From Chytridium lagenaria (Eukaryota > Chytridiomycota > Chytridiomycetes > Chytridiales > Chytridiaceae), in NCBI GenBank assembly GCA_025449115.1, contig JAHLKC010000022.1, forward strand, positions 124,001-188,000: a DNA stretch of 64,000 nt, read 5' to 3'. The notes under the pieces were generated by a model. It was not told where the DNA came from, did not search any database, and saw only the letters and a list, made by a program, of their open reading frames with translations. Shown one piece after another: positions 34,318-45,124 of this stretch; position 1 is the stretch's first letter, and every line of letters begins with the position of its first letter. A program made the translations under genes and the position numbers.

Positions 34318-35778
34318 AGATGCTTCAGCCTTTAACTTTTAAACTCCAAAAGAATGCAACAGGATGGATTGATGGATGATGAAAATGAGACTGTCGGCGG
34401 GGATGGTGTCGAGCGATTCTTCCCACCAAAAGTTGGGCGTCACCACAAAAAATAAAAAATAATTTGAATTCTAGTGGTAATTCCAAACTATTAAATTGTA
34501 CCACAAGTGTTACCGGTGCGTTGGCAATAAAAGTTTAATACCTAAAAAGACAAGGCAAACTGGGTATATTAAGCCATCGAAAAGCCTGTGTCTCGTTGTT
34601 TTGTCAAAAAGGGGTCATCGATGGAGTATAACTTTCCACCTGCGTATGTAAGTAAAATATATTCGTATAAAACGACATTGGCAGAAATCTTTTATTTATT
34701 AATGTAGTATGCGCAGTATGATATGTATGTATACGAAAATATAGCTATAAGGAAAAGAGGAGTAACAGTAAATAAAGAACCGAAAAAATACTTTTTTTCT
34801 TTAATCGCGGTATACAGGCAGAGCGGGACTGGCAGGAGCATATTCATCCCTCAATAGTTCAATCTCCTCCAAAAGCATATTGACATCCTCGGACGACGCT
34901 TGCAACCCCAAAAGCGACACTCGATACGCGTCCATGTCCCAAAGTGCATTTCCTTCAATACGGTTGGCTAATGAAAAGAACAATATATGGGTAATAATGT
35001 AATATGCATCAGCTGGAAAAAGAATAAATAGAGCTTACTCTCAAACAAATTAATGATATGTGCAGAAATTCCCTTGTTGTGAAGCCAGTCCACTGTCTGT
35101 CGGGTGTTCCAAGCTTGTGGATGCATACTTTGGGTGTCTGTATGACGAATGTTGGCACTCTTCGATATCCCTGTCGTAGCAGCTGAGCAGCTACAATCGG
35201 CGCTCTAGACGAGTCATCGCGTGGAGAAACCTTTGAAGAGTTATATAGCTGCCACGCGAGGGACGCGGTGCCTTGACATCAGCAAGCGCGGTAATTATGC
35301 AAACCCGAAGCAGCATCATTCTGCATGTAAGGCGGAGCCATTGAGACGCGGTTCGAGGAGTGTGATTGACTTTGATGGTCACCAAGCTGAATGGTGTGGT
35401 GCAATTGTTTTTCAGGTTTTGCAATGTATGCGCCTTGAGAGTAGATAGGAGTCGCGTTGTTTGATGAAAACATGGCGCTGGACTGGGTTGGGGAAGAAGT
35501 GGTGCGCGATCTTTCTGAAAAAGCTTCAGGGGGCTTTGGATATCGGAGCGGGCATGATAATGGGCCTTTGGAAATTTGATTCATCTGCGATACGGGTGTG
35601 AGATAGTTGCGTTGCGACGCCAGCTCCGGCGGCAGCGTGGAATGAGTTGGGCATGCCTCCATGTCCAAATCTGGATTCATTTCCATAAGTTACGGAAGGG
35701 TCCCGTCTGCAAGGTTAGGAGGGATAAGTGGTGGAGTTTGACCTGGAGAAAGAACGCACAGTAACGGGGTCGATAGTC

Positions 35779-37674
35779 TGTGAGATTATTAGATAACCTC
35801 ACCAAGAGGCATGAATGCGTTGCTTATATAGACGTCGTGCCCTTATCCTTATTTCCTTGTTCCCGTTCCATTCTTTTCCCTCTCGGGGGTTTTCATAGTT
35901 TTTCCCCATAAATACGAGAGAGGTTTTTATAGAAAGAAGGGCGGTCGACGTGGTGTGCCAACTTATGACAGGCTACCACGTTGGTCGAGATGCCTGTTGT
36001 TGTTATTTGATTCCCCTTTATGTATTGTTTTATTATATGTAGAAAGTTGAATATATTTACGTACACCTCTTTAGTCCTGGATTAAGCCCTCTGCACATTC
36101 AGGCCAGCCCCTGGTGGGCTGTGCTATCATCTTTCCCTTTCTATTCACTATTGTGTGTTGAGTTGTACTAGCAGGTGCTCTGGTTAGCACGCCGCCAAGG
36201 GAGACTGCAATCCGAACCAAGACATTGTCTAAGAAGGTATGCGCCATGGGAATACGCCTCAAGGGCATGATTCCTTGTGAAGTTCTTTCTATGGCCCCCT
36301 CTGCTAAGCCCCGGCATACAGAGGTAGAGAACCACATAATAGGTCACAAGACTAGCGTCTAGGAGGTACTCCTAGATCAAGAGTCAAGCCCTATTCAGCC
36401 TTTAGTGACAGCGGGGATTTAAGTTGCTGTGGTTCTGCTCTAAAACTAATCAAATGAAAGAAAGGAAGGAAAAAGGAAGGAAAAAGGTACTCAGGCGGAG
36501 ATCCAACGCGCCAGAGTGGAAGGGTCATCAAGGAGGGAGTCCATCCCGCTCCTAGTAGTGTACAAGGCCTCGTAATCGCCGCAATAAGCCGTTTTAACAT
36601 GTTCTCATCTGATCTCTTTTACCTAAGGCCCTGCTCATGCCGCACTCCCACTCACAGGCAACTAGATAGCCAGTCATCGCAATCGAGAAAAGAACTGAGG
36701 TGGTTATACTACCCAAACCTTTGAAGGAATCATGCCACAGAGGCGTCTATCCAAGGCTCAGGCCTTCTTAGACTCAAGTGTCTTGGTTCAAGGTGTAGTC
36801 TCCCCCAGCGGCGTAATCCCCGAGCGCCCGCAGGTACAATTAAATAACACAATATTGAATAACAGAAGAATGAAGAAAGCATGGCCCAAGGGCAGCCATG
36901 CCTGGATGTATGGGTGGGATCAATCCAGGACTACAGAGGTGCACGTAAATCTATTCAACTTTCTTCTTCTTTATTATAAACACCAAAAACACACATAAAT
37001 ACAACAACTATCAACATAAGGGAACAATAAACAACACACATCTCGACCACGCGCACTGACGCGGTGGCCGCCGTTCATACTAAAACCTCCGACTAACTCA
37101 TATGCGGAAAAGTATAAATCCGCGGGAGGAAAACAACAGAACGGGGGATAAAGGAAACATAAACTAAGCACAACGACTATAATAAATATGACGCGTTTAT
37201 GCCTCTTGGTGAGGTTATATAATAACTTCACATCCTTGAAGGTTTGGTCAGTATAACTACCTCTGTTCTATTCTGGATGGCTATGACAGGCTATCTAGTT
37301 GCCTGTAGTGGGAGAGCGGCATGAGCAGGGCCCTAGGTAGATGAGATTGAGATAGAACATGTTAAAACGGCTTATTGCGGCGAATATGAGACCTGGTACA
37401 CTCCTTGGAGCGGGATGGAATCCCTTCTCGTAGACCCCTTTCCCCTAGTCACTTGAGATCTAGTCTCTAGGCATTTCCCTTCCTTTTTTCCCTTTATTAT
37501 TAACAATTAGAACGAAAACCACAGCAACTTAAATCCCCGCTGTCACTAAAGGCAGAATAGGGCTTGACTCTTGATCTAGAGTACCTCCTAGACACTAGTC
37601 TTGTCACCTATTATGTGGTTCTCTACCTCTGTATGCCGGGGCTTAGCAGAGAGGGCCATAGAGAGAACTTCACA
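35779..37674 (-). mobile_element. LTR-like element (family I), copy b, interrupted by copy c
   Basis: Starts TGTGAGATTATTAGATAACC and ends ...GAGAACTTCACA, with the 4-bp direct repeat AGTC on each side (35775-35778 and 37675-37678). It is inserted in the juxtamembrane exon of family member E. Its own sequence resumes at about 37237 after the nested copy at 36276-37232. Without the insert it would be about 0.94 kb. Confidence 0.85.
36276..37232 (+). mobile_element. LTR-like element (family I), copy c, nested in copy b
   Basis: TGTGAAGTTCT...AACTTCACA, 957 bp, with the 4-bp direct repeat TCCT (36272-36275 and 37233-37236). The flanks rejoin to give the ...GATTCCTTCGAAGG... sequence of uninterrupted copies, apart from one base. 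It is opposite in orientation to its host. Confidence 0.85.
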
Positions 37675-38276
37675 AGTCTTCGTTATCCGTTTCCTGAGTA
37701 ATACGGCAAATGCGACAGCCCCAACAACACCTATTGTGGCTGCAACGCTGCGTGTTTGAACCAGTGGATGGGTTGCTGTTGTCCTATATCTTTCCACTGT
37801 TGGTGGCGTTATTCAATCCAGACGTCGCATCCGGGGTTAGAACATTTTTATAGATAACATGAGGCAGCGATGAGACGCTACGTCTGAACTACAAAGGAAA
37901 CCATTTATGCAAGAGGCGTGCATCTATCCTCTGCCTCCAAAACGTTTATTAACTTGCGGGACGAAGCGTGGAAACCAAGTAACGAAAAACGGTATCCGTT
38001 CTTATCATAAAGATCATCCTTGTTGAAACGACAAGAAGCGATGAAAAAAATATAATTCTTTCATTTAAAAAGACACGAAAATAATTGTGCTTACAGAAGC
38101 TACTTTTGCATTTATTGTTATATGCGTATCCAAACAATAAGTTCTCTACTCTAAATAGATACGCGAAAACGCGTCGAGCGAAATGATAAATATTACAGGT
38201 AAGAACGTGGTATTTAAGATTGAGTGAAAATGTATAAATAAGAAATAAAGATAATTGTATGTTGACAGGTTTTTGA

Positions 38277-39971
38277 TCAGTCTTGATAAACAGGTAAAGC
38301 AGGACCCGCGGTAGTAATCTACTTCGAAGTACTTGAATCTCCTCCAGGAATTTCATAACGTCCGAGGATGCAGCATGTAGACCTAAAAGCGAGATACGGT
38401 AGGCGTCCATATCCCAAAGTTCTTTTCCGCAAATACGGTTGGCTACAGGAGGTAAGAAAAAAAATTTGTAAGCTTTACACTGATAATAGAAAAAGGCAGC
38501 CGTAGGGAAAGTAACCCCAAAAACTTACTCTCAAAGACGGTGATGATATGAGAAGCTATACGCTTGGCGTGAAGCCAATTCACCGTCTGCCTCGCATTCC
38601 ATGCTTGAGGATGTAATTCGTCACTTTCCACTTCAAGAGTATAGTCGCTTTTACTAGACATGCTCAAAGGGGTAGCAACAGTTTCGGGAAAAACTGACCC
38701 CGACAACGAAGATGAATGTAAGGTAGTAAATGAAAGTGGTGACTTTACCTCGACCGACGACGAAACGCTTTGTGAAATTCATATGCATCAGGAGGCATGT
38801 ACGGCGGTGCCATTGAATTGCGGTGATACGGTACAACAGTAGTCGCCGCAAACATAGCACTTGATTGAACAGAGAAAGGATGTGAAACGCTGTCATTCAT
38901 GACATTAACACTTCCCAACGAACCGCTATATTCAGCAGCTACGGCGCCTTGCCCACGTGCAGAGTTATCGATAGTGTATGCAGGAGAATCCCGTCCGGCA
39001 GGTTTCGTGGGGTAAGAAAAAGCGGAAACCGAAACATTCTCGTTCTTGCTATAATCGGCATTTTTCTTTTTTTGCGTTTGAGAAAAACCGCAAGCGCGAT
39101 GGCTCCCGCTACTCCCAAAGCAGCAGCAAAACTACCAACTCCGACAGCATGATGGTGTTGAATCAGACGATGAGTTGGTTCTAGATGCGCTTTCGGTTGT
39201 CCGAATCGATGAGCCATTCGATTCAACGGTTGCGATGGTTGAAGAGACGGGGATATTATTGGGTGCAGCCAACAATGCCGTTGTGACTGTGCTAAAGACA
39301 TGGAAGATGACCAGTCCCGCGGAAGTAGTAGACTCGATTGGTACGGGCTCCGTTGTTGTCGTAGAGCGCACATCGTCGTTTTGGCTGGGTTGAACGGATT
39401 GAGAGAATGCATTGGAAATCGGAGATTCTGACGGGGCAACAGGGACAGCTGCAGGTGGAGGAGGCAAAGGTGGTGGCGGAGATGGTAACGAGGAGTCGAA
39501 ATCGGAAATGGAATAGACCGTGCGTTATTGATTACACAACGCTCCCTCTTAAAAAAAAAGCATCGAAACCCATAACGACAAAATAACGATAAAATAACGA
39601 ACTTAAGGAAAAACAAAGACTCACGCTTTACATATGCATTCTGGTCGCCGAGAAATAACACCAAGCCGCATCGGTGTTAAAAGAGGGTAGCAATTCTTCA
39701 CCGCATCAGCTGATGTCTGATCCCAGCAAATGAATCCTCCACAATCCGGGTTTGAGTTGCAGATCTCCATAGCAGAAGCATAATCATTAGAAACGCAACC
39801 AACTCCGTCTCGGATTGTTGATATGCAGCGATCGTCTAATATGCCTGGAGCCACATTTTCTCCTCCATATCCTGCTATGAAACCATAGCCGGGAGTAGTC
39901 CAAGTGTTGCTGCAGAAAGAGATATGATGGTGTTAGAGCTTCTCATTTTGTTTGAGAATGCTGTACCTCAT
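38277..39971 (-). pseudogene. PAN-TM-SAM family member F (frameshifted)
   Basis: ATG AG at 39967-39971 splices to NTWTTPGYGF..., then the PAN-like exon (RCISTIRDGVGC, MEICNSNPDCGGFICW, NCYPLLTPMRLG). Next come a Pro-rich stretch, a Ser/Thr-rich stalk, a membrane segment (FAAALGVAGAIALAVFL + KRKKRK), a tail with MAPPYMPP and a SAM domain (WNARQTVNWLHAKRIASHIITVFE; KELWDMDAYRISLLGL). The expected end ALPVYQD is reached only after a one-base shift (AGATTACT lacks a T relative to AGATTTACG in copy G). The PAN exon also shifts near its 3' end. It is most similar to member G. Confidence 0.7.
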
Positions 39972-40445
39972 GATGTGGCTTCAAAGTTCATATGGAACGA
40001 AGATGGAAGGACGGAGGAATGGATAAACAAAAAAGGTGTCAAGCGATTCCTGGAAGAGGAAAAATAAGTAAACGATGACGACGTCAACAAGGGGCAATTG
40101 TCACGGCCGATTTAAGTTCTGATGGATGTCCACGAATGATGATAGTCAGGGAAGGTGAGACTGTTTCATGTCATGCCCTTCTATGACATTTGGCGATGAG
40201 CTTGAAATTGTCTGATTTATTCATTTCATCCTCGCCACTATGAAAATGGTAAGTTCGTGGCCGCAACTCATGAAAGGCTGAAAAAGAAAAATGTTTCCAA
40301 CAACAAAGTAAAGGACAGTATGTACAGTGAGTATAAAATGTTGTTATTTATGCACGCCGCGGAAATAATATATACATAGTGAAAGGGTGGTGGGAATAAT
40401 AATAATAATCAGGTAAGCGAGCAGGTTAATCATTAAGGCCTTGAT

Positions 40446-42050
40446 CTAGTTTTGATAAACGGGTAACGAAGGTCCAGCTAACGTAAATCTAGTTCTGAGT
40501 ATTCGAACCTCCTCTAAAAACTTCATGACATCTGCGGACGAGGTATGTAAACCAAGAAGAGACGCTCGGTAGGCGTCCATGTCCCATAATTCGTTACCAC
40601 AAATACGATTAGCTATAAAAAAAGGGGTTAATAACAGATTATAATCGAAAGAACGAAATGATGGACTTACTCTCAAAAATTATAATAATGTGAGGTGCGA
40701 TTCGCTTCCCATGAAGCCAGTTCACCGTCTGCCTCGTGTTCCATGTTTGAGGGTGTAATTCTTCCACGTTCTCGTCATTAGTGTAGCGGCTCTTTCCGGA
40801 TGCAAAAGGTGCCGGAGATGGCGACAATGGTTGGCTCAAGTGAAACAAGCTAGTAGAGTCCTTGACGCCAGCCAATAGCGAATATTCTTGCGATGAAGAC
40901 AAACTTTGCCTTGAATGAAATAAGGCACCTGAGGTCTTGACATCAGCAGACGCCGCGCTATTTTGCGAGCTCAACTCATCGTCAGGAGGCATGTAGGGAG
41001 GTGCCATCGAAAATCGGTTAGGGAGGGCCCTAGCAGCGGGACCGGGGGCTTGGTAGCTTGAATCGCTATAGAAAGATTGAGAGACGCTTTCGTTTGTTGA
41101 GGAAATCGAACGTCGCGTAGATTTTGTGGGGTAAGGGTCGGTATGGGTAACCTTTCTTGTCTTCCTGCGCCTGATAAATATAATAAAAGCGATGACACCC
41201 ATTACTACGAAAGCAGCGACGAAGCTGCCAACACCGACAGCGATGATGCTGGGAAATGACGATGGGATGGTACCGGATGTGCTTACGGTTGCAGTTTGGA
41301 TTGATGAACCATTCGATTTATCGGTTTCGCCAGGGTTGATTGAGAAAGTGACTTGGGGTACAGCCAGTGCCGCCGTGGTTTGTGCTGTAAATATGGAAGA
41401 TGACTGGCCCGTGGAAGAAGTATTAGAGTCGCTTGGTAATAGGCCCTACCGTAGTCGTAAACCGCATGTTGTTTTGGTCGGGTTGAGATGGTGGAGAGAT
41501 TGGATTGGATACCGGAGATACCGACGGAGCTGGAGGCGGAGGCGGAGGTGGAGATGGTAATGAGGAATCGGAATAGGAAATGGGAATAGATTGTGCGTTA
41601 TTGATAACAACAGACGCTCCCTCTATGAAGATCAAACAAACATCGTCAGCCAAAACCGCATAACGATGAAATAACGAACTTAAAAAACCAAAGACTTACG
41701 CTTCACATATGCATTCTGGGTCGCCCACGAAAAAAACCAAGCCGCATCGGTGTTAAAAGAGGATAGCATCCCTTTAACGCATTAGCTGATGTCGACTGAT
41801 CCCAGCAAATGAATCCTCCGCAATCCGAGTGAGAGTTGCAGATCTCCATAGCAGAGGCGTAATCATTTGACACGCAGCCAACTCCGTCTCTGACTGTTGA
41901 TGTGCAGCGATCGTCTGATATGCCTGGAGCCACATTTTCTCCTCCGTATCCTGCGATGAAGCCGTAGCCGGGAGTGGTCCAAGTGTTGCTATAGAATGAG
42001 AAATGGTGGCATTAGAGCTTCTCGTGTAATTTGAATTTGCTGTACCTCAT
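40446..42050 (-). pseudogene. PAN-TM-SAM family member G (first of the array; two frame breaks)
   Basis: ATG AG at 42046-42050 precedes the PAN-like exon (RCTSTVRDGVGC, MEICNSHSDCGGFICW, GCYPLLTPMRLG). A poly-T run (7 T) then shifts the frame just before NAYVKR. After a poly-Pro stretch and a second shift (about 41430) comes the stalk, a membrane segment (FVVMGVIAFIIFI + RRRKTRK), a tail with SMAPPYMPP and an intact SAM domain (WNTRQTVNWLHGKRIAPHIIIIFE; NELWDMDAYRASLLGL). It ends PSLPVYQN. Both breaks sit in homopolymer or repetitive sequence and could be sequencing errors, in which case this would be a working gene. Confidence 0.7.
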
Positions 42051-42403
42051 GATGTGGCTTCAGCTCTAAAGTCCATGCAGAACGAAGGTGGAAGGGGTAC
42101 GGAGGAAAGAAAAGATCAAATGGTGGTTGCTGAGAAATTATTGCATTAACCACAAAAAATGACGACATTAATAAAATTAAATGTAACTTGGGATTTTTTT
42201 TTTATGTGTAATGATCAGACTTGGCGCTGGTATTTATTACTTCTTACTTAGCCTTGACGCTTTCGTTATTACTTAAACATTGTGTCTCTCTCTCAATTTA
42301 AGACATTCTCAGGGGCATCGTCGATAAGTAAAATGGAAATCTATCAGCTTTATTATTTACTTGTGGTATATATACCAAATCCATTCTTTAATCTTCCATT
42401 ATT

Positions 42404-43120
42404 GAAACGCTTCCAAACCCCCAAATGTTGGGTTTGTCAATTTTGCAAACGGTTGGTCAAACACGTATATTTTAGCACTCATGTTAAACGGGTCGTCAAG
42501 TTTGCCGAGACCAAAAAAACGGTCTCCGAAACTCGAAATTTTCAAATACATTTGAAGATTCTGCTCTTGCCAACGTTAAACGCATCCCTTGGCCGAAAGT
42601 GTCCGCCGTCTCAAAAGATGCCGCCGGAACCCGCCACTTCTAAACTGAAAGGATCAAACTTCACCGCATCAGAAACCTTGCGTAAGATTGATGTCATGCA
42701 TGCCATCCATCATCTAAATTCATCCTGATTTTGACTCAGAGTTGTTGAAGGCGGTTAGGGCAAAGCTGCCAAAGGGTCAGAACAACTGGTTGAACGTTGA
42801 GACGTACTACAACAATCTGCAATGCAAGAAAGGAAGCGAGATAGTACCGCCTTAAAGAACCGATTTCTGAAGATCTACAGCTATACGGGGGTGTTCAGTA
42901 AAAACATCACTAAAGAGGCAGTAACAGAAGCCGTTGCCATCCAGTCATTGATAGATAATGCCGTATGCGTTGCAAAGGGAGGAGGTCCGGTGGGTCTTTC
43001 TAACGAGGAAGAGGAGCGTACGTCTTGTCTACTTGTCTTTGTCTTGCCTCTGTCTAAATGCCCGCAGGGTTTCTTCCATTTTCTAGAACAGGAGTGGCAG
43101 TTTTGTCGAGTCAACGTTTA
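42404..43120 (+). mobile_element. Left end of an old Harbinger-type element (ORF1 relic)
   Basis: Begins GAAACGCTTCCAAACCCC, nearly the terminal repeat of the element at 54014, preceded by ATT. A degenerate ORF1 follows. Its second part (AKLPKGQNNWLNV...LKNRFLKIYS...AKGGGPVGLSNEEEE) aligns by eye with the Myb/MADF-like protein encoded at 54.4-54.7 kb. It is truncated at about 43120 by other repeats; the matching right end may be at 53219-53640. Confidence 0.7.
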
Positions 43121-43159
43121 ACAATGACCTACCCCCTGGTGATCACTGCAACAGAATCG

Positions 43160-43480
43160 GTTATTTACACCTGGCATCGGTTATTTACACCTGGCCCTCC
43201 ATATGTCCTCATATTCGAATGGGGAGATGGGGTGGATGTCTTCAAGAGTTCCGAGCCTACAGCGGAACATGAGTCATGCCGTTCTGTAAGTAGGAAGACC
43301 CTGCTTGGTTTCCGGTGTTGACAATGTACTCTCGATGCTTGGCCAGCAGACTTTAACTTGGCTTGATTCTTGTGAACTGATCAAGGGATGGGGTTCTCAT
43401 CTCACAATCAAGGGTTTCTAGTAATAAAAAGGGGCAATAACACATATAACATACCTTGTAGCTTGTACACCTTGTGAAGA
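43160..43480 (-). repeat. Unclassified dispersed repeat (family II), truncated copy
   Basis: Matches 24620-24910 in inverted orientation (shared TACTCTCGATGCTTGGCCAG and the CAAGGGATGGGGTTCTCATC region). Truncated by the LTR-like element at 43484. Confidence 0.6.
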
Positions 43481-43483
43481 ATT

Positions 43484-44181
43484 TGTGAAGTTCTCTCTAT
43501 GGCCCCCTCTGCTAAGCCCCGGCATACAGAGGTAGAGAACCACATAATAGGTGACAAGACTAGTGTCTAGGAGGTACTCCTAGATCAAGAGTCAAGCCCT
43601 ATTCTGCCTTTAGTGACAGCGGGGATTTAAGTTGCTGTGGTTTTCGTTCTAATTGTTAATAATAAAGGGAAAAAAAGGAAGGGAAATGCCTAGAGACTAG
43701 ATCTAAAGTGACTAGGGGAAAGGGTCTACGAGAAGGGATTCCATCCCCCTCCAAGGAGTGTACCAGGCTTCATATTCGCCGCAATAAGCCGTTTCAACAT
43801 GTTCTATCTCAATCTCATCTACCTAGGGCCCTGCTCATGCCGCTCTCCCACTCACAGGCAACTAGATAGCCTGTCATAGCCATCAAGAATAGAACAGAGG
43901 TAGTTATACTGACCAAACCTTCGAAGGAATCATGCCACAGAGGCGTCTATCCAGGGCTCAGGCCTTCTTAGACTCAAGTGTCTTGGTTCAAGGTGTAGTC
44001 TCCCCCAGCGGCGTAATCCCCGAGTGCCTGCAGGTACAATTAAATAACACAATATTGAATAACAGAAGAATGAAGAAAGCATGGCCCAAGGGCAGCCATG
44101 CCAACAAAATAAGAATAAGGGCACAACGTCTATATAAGCGACGCATTCATGCTCTTGGTGAGGTTATCCAATAATCTCACA
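43484..44181 (+). mobile_element. LTR-like element (family I), copy d (shortened)
   Basis: TGTGAAGTTCTCTC...AATAATCTCACA, 698 bp; about 250 bp shorter than copies c and e because of an internal deletion near 44100. No matching target duplication is visible. Confidence 0.7.
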
Positions 44182-44895
44182 AGTCATTATTCACATGGCC
44201 TATGGCTCATAAGGACATTTTGCCTAAGTCCGTTGAGTTCCGTTATATCCCACGTCGACGCGTATATTTACGCGTCATATTGAATCCTCCCTTCTTTTCC
44301 CTTTGGGTTTCTTATATATACTTTTTCTCCATGATTATAGGGTTTTTATTGAAGGAGGTTGCGTGCATATGTGCCGTTTATGTGTGTGTGCATATGTTGT
44401 GTCTATTATATATTTGTATTTTGTGTATTACTTTAATATGAGAGATTTCTTGATTTAATTTGTAGCTATTGAATTAACTAGTTGATTTTGAGTTGATCCC
44501 CTATCCTCTATCACCACGCGCGTGGCCTCGCGGCGTGATCTCCCCTTCACTCTTAGTTGGATGACAGTCGACCCCTCTGCCCCCTTACCTCCTGGTGAAG
44601 CTGCAAACCGGCCGTTTGAGACGGAAGGCTGTGATGGAATCCCTCCTCATTCACAGTTGTCAAAGTGGGAACGTTAGTGTAAGTGAGGAGAGGAGTGAAA
44701 TAGTAGTGAAAATTTTGAATTGAACAAGAAGATCACCTGGCCTTTTTCATAGGCAACAGTGTGCTGTTTGTGCTTAAACAGGAAGTCTCGTTGAAAGGGG
44801 GAACTGTGCAAGTTCTTTTCTTCTAAGGTTATTTTATCTCCTTCGCGTTGAAGGGAATATCACCCTTTGAGTGACAAATTAATTTACGGTCAAAA
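44182..44895. other. Repeat-like stretch without genes
   Basis: AT-rich sequence with a TG/CA-rich patch (about 44365-44400). I find no gene and no clear boundary. Confidence 0.4.
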
Positions 44896-44993
44896 TGTGA
44901 GAATAAGTGAAGAAAAAGTGAATATTTATTATTCAGAATAAACTATGAGCTTTTTATAGGTCTCGATAGTGTAACATAGCACAAAGGCTAACA
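44896..44993 (-). repeat. 98-bp LTR (3' LTR of the copia element)
   Basis: TG...CA ends. It is unusually short for a copia LTR and carries a TTTTTATAGG TATA-like core on the plus strand. A 26-nt poly(T) tract lies about 100 bp inside it (45094-45120). Confidence 0.9.
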
Positions 44994-45093
44994 TAGCCCC
45001 GCACTGAGAGACGAAATAGTCGGAAGTGGAAAAGAAAAAAAACATAGGGCTTAAAGGAGAAAGGGTGGAAAGTAAAAAGAAGGAGAGGAGCGG

Positions 45094-45118
<25 letters not shown>

Positions 45119-45124
<6 letters not shown>

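Larger units (their letters stand above)
34801..37860 (-). pseudogene. PAN-TM-SAM family member E, split by nested LTR-like insertions
   Basis: The 3' part (34801-35774) encodes the tail (TTSSPTQSSAMFSSN, SMAPPYMQN) and an intact SAM domain (NALWDMDAYRVSLLGL...ALPVYRD). The membrane part (VAATIGVVGAVAFAVLLRKRITK) lies at about 37680-37750. Between them sit LTR-like elements, flanked by the direct repeat AGTC. Removing them would join the juxtamembrane and tail codons in one frame. Upstream of the membrane segment the copy ends near 37860; there is no PAN exon. It is therefore truncated as well as interrupted. Confidence 0.8.

Noticed and set aside
36732..36998. Similar frames starting MPQRRLS at 36732, 43932 and 52291, which look like a conserved small protein
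   Set aside because: They lie inside copies of the same LTR-like element and are alike because the DNA is alike; no domain, and copies d and e differ in where the frame ends.
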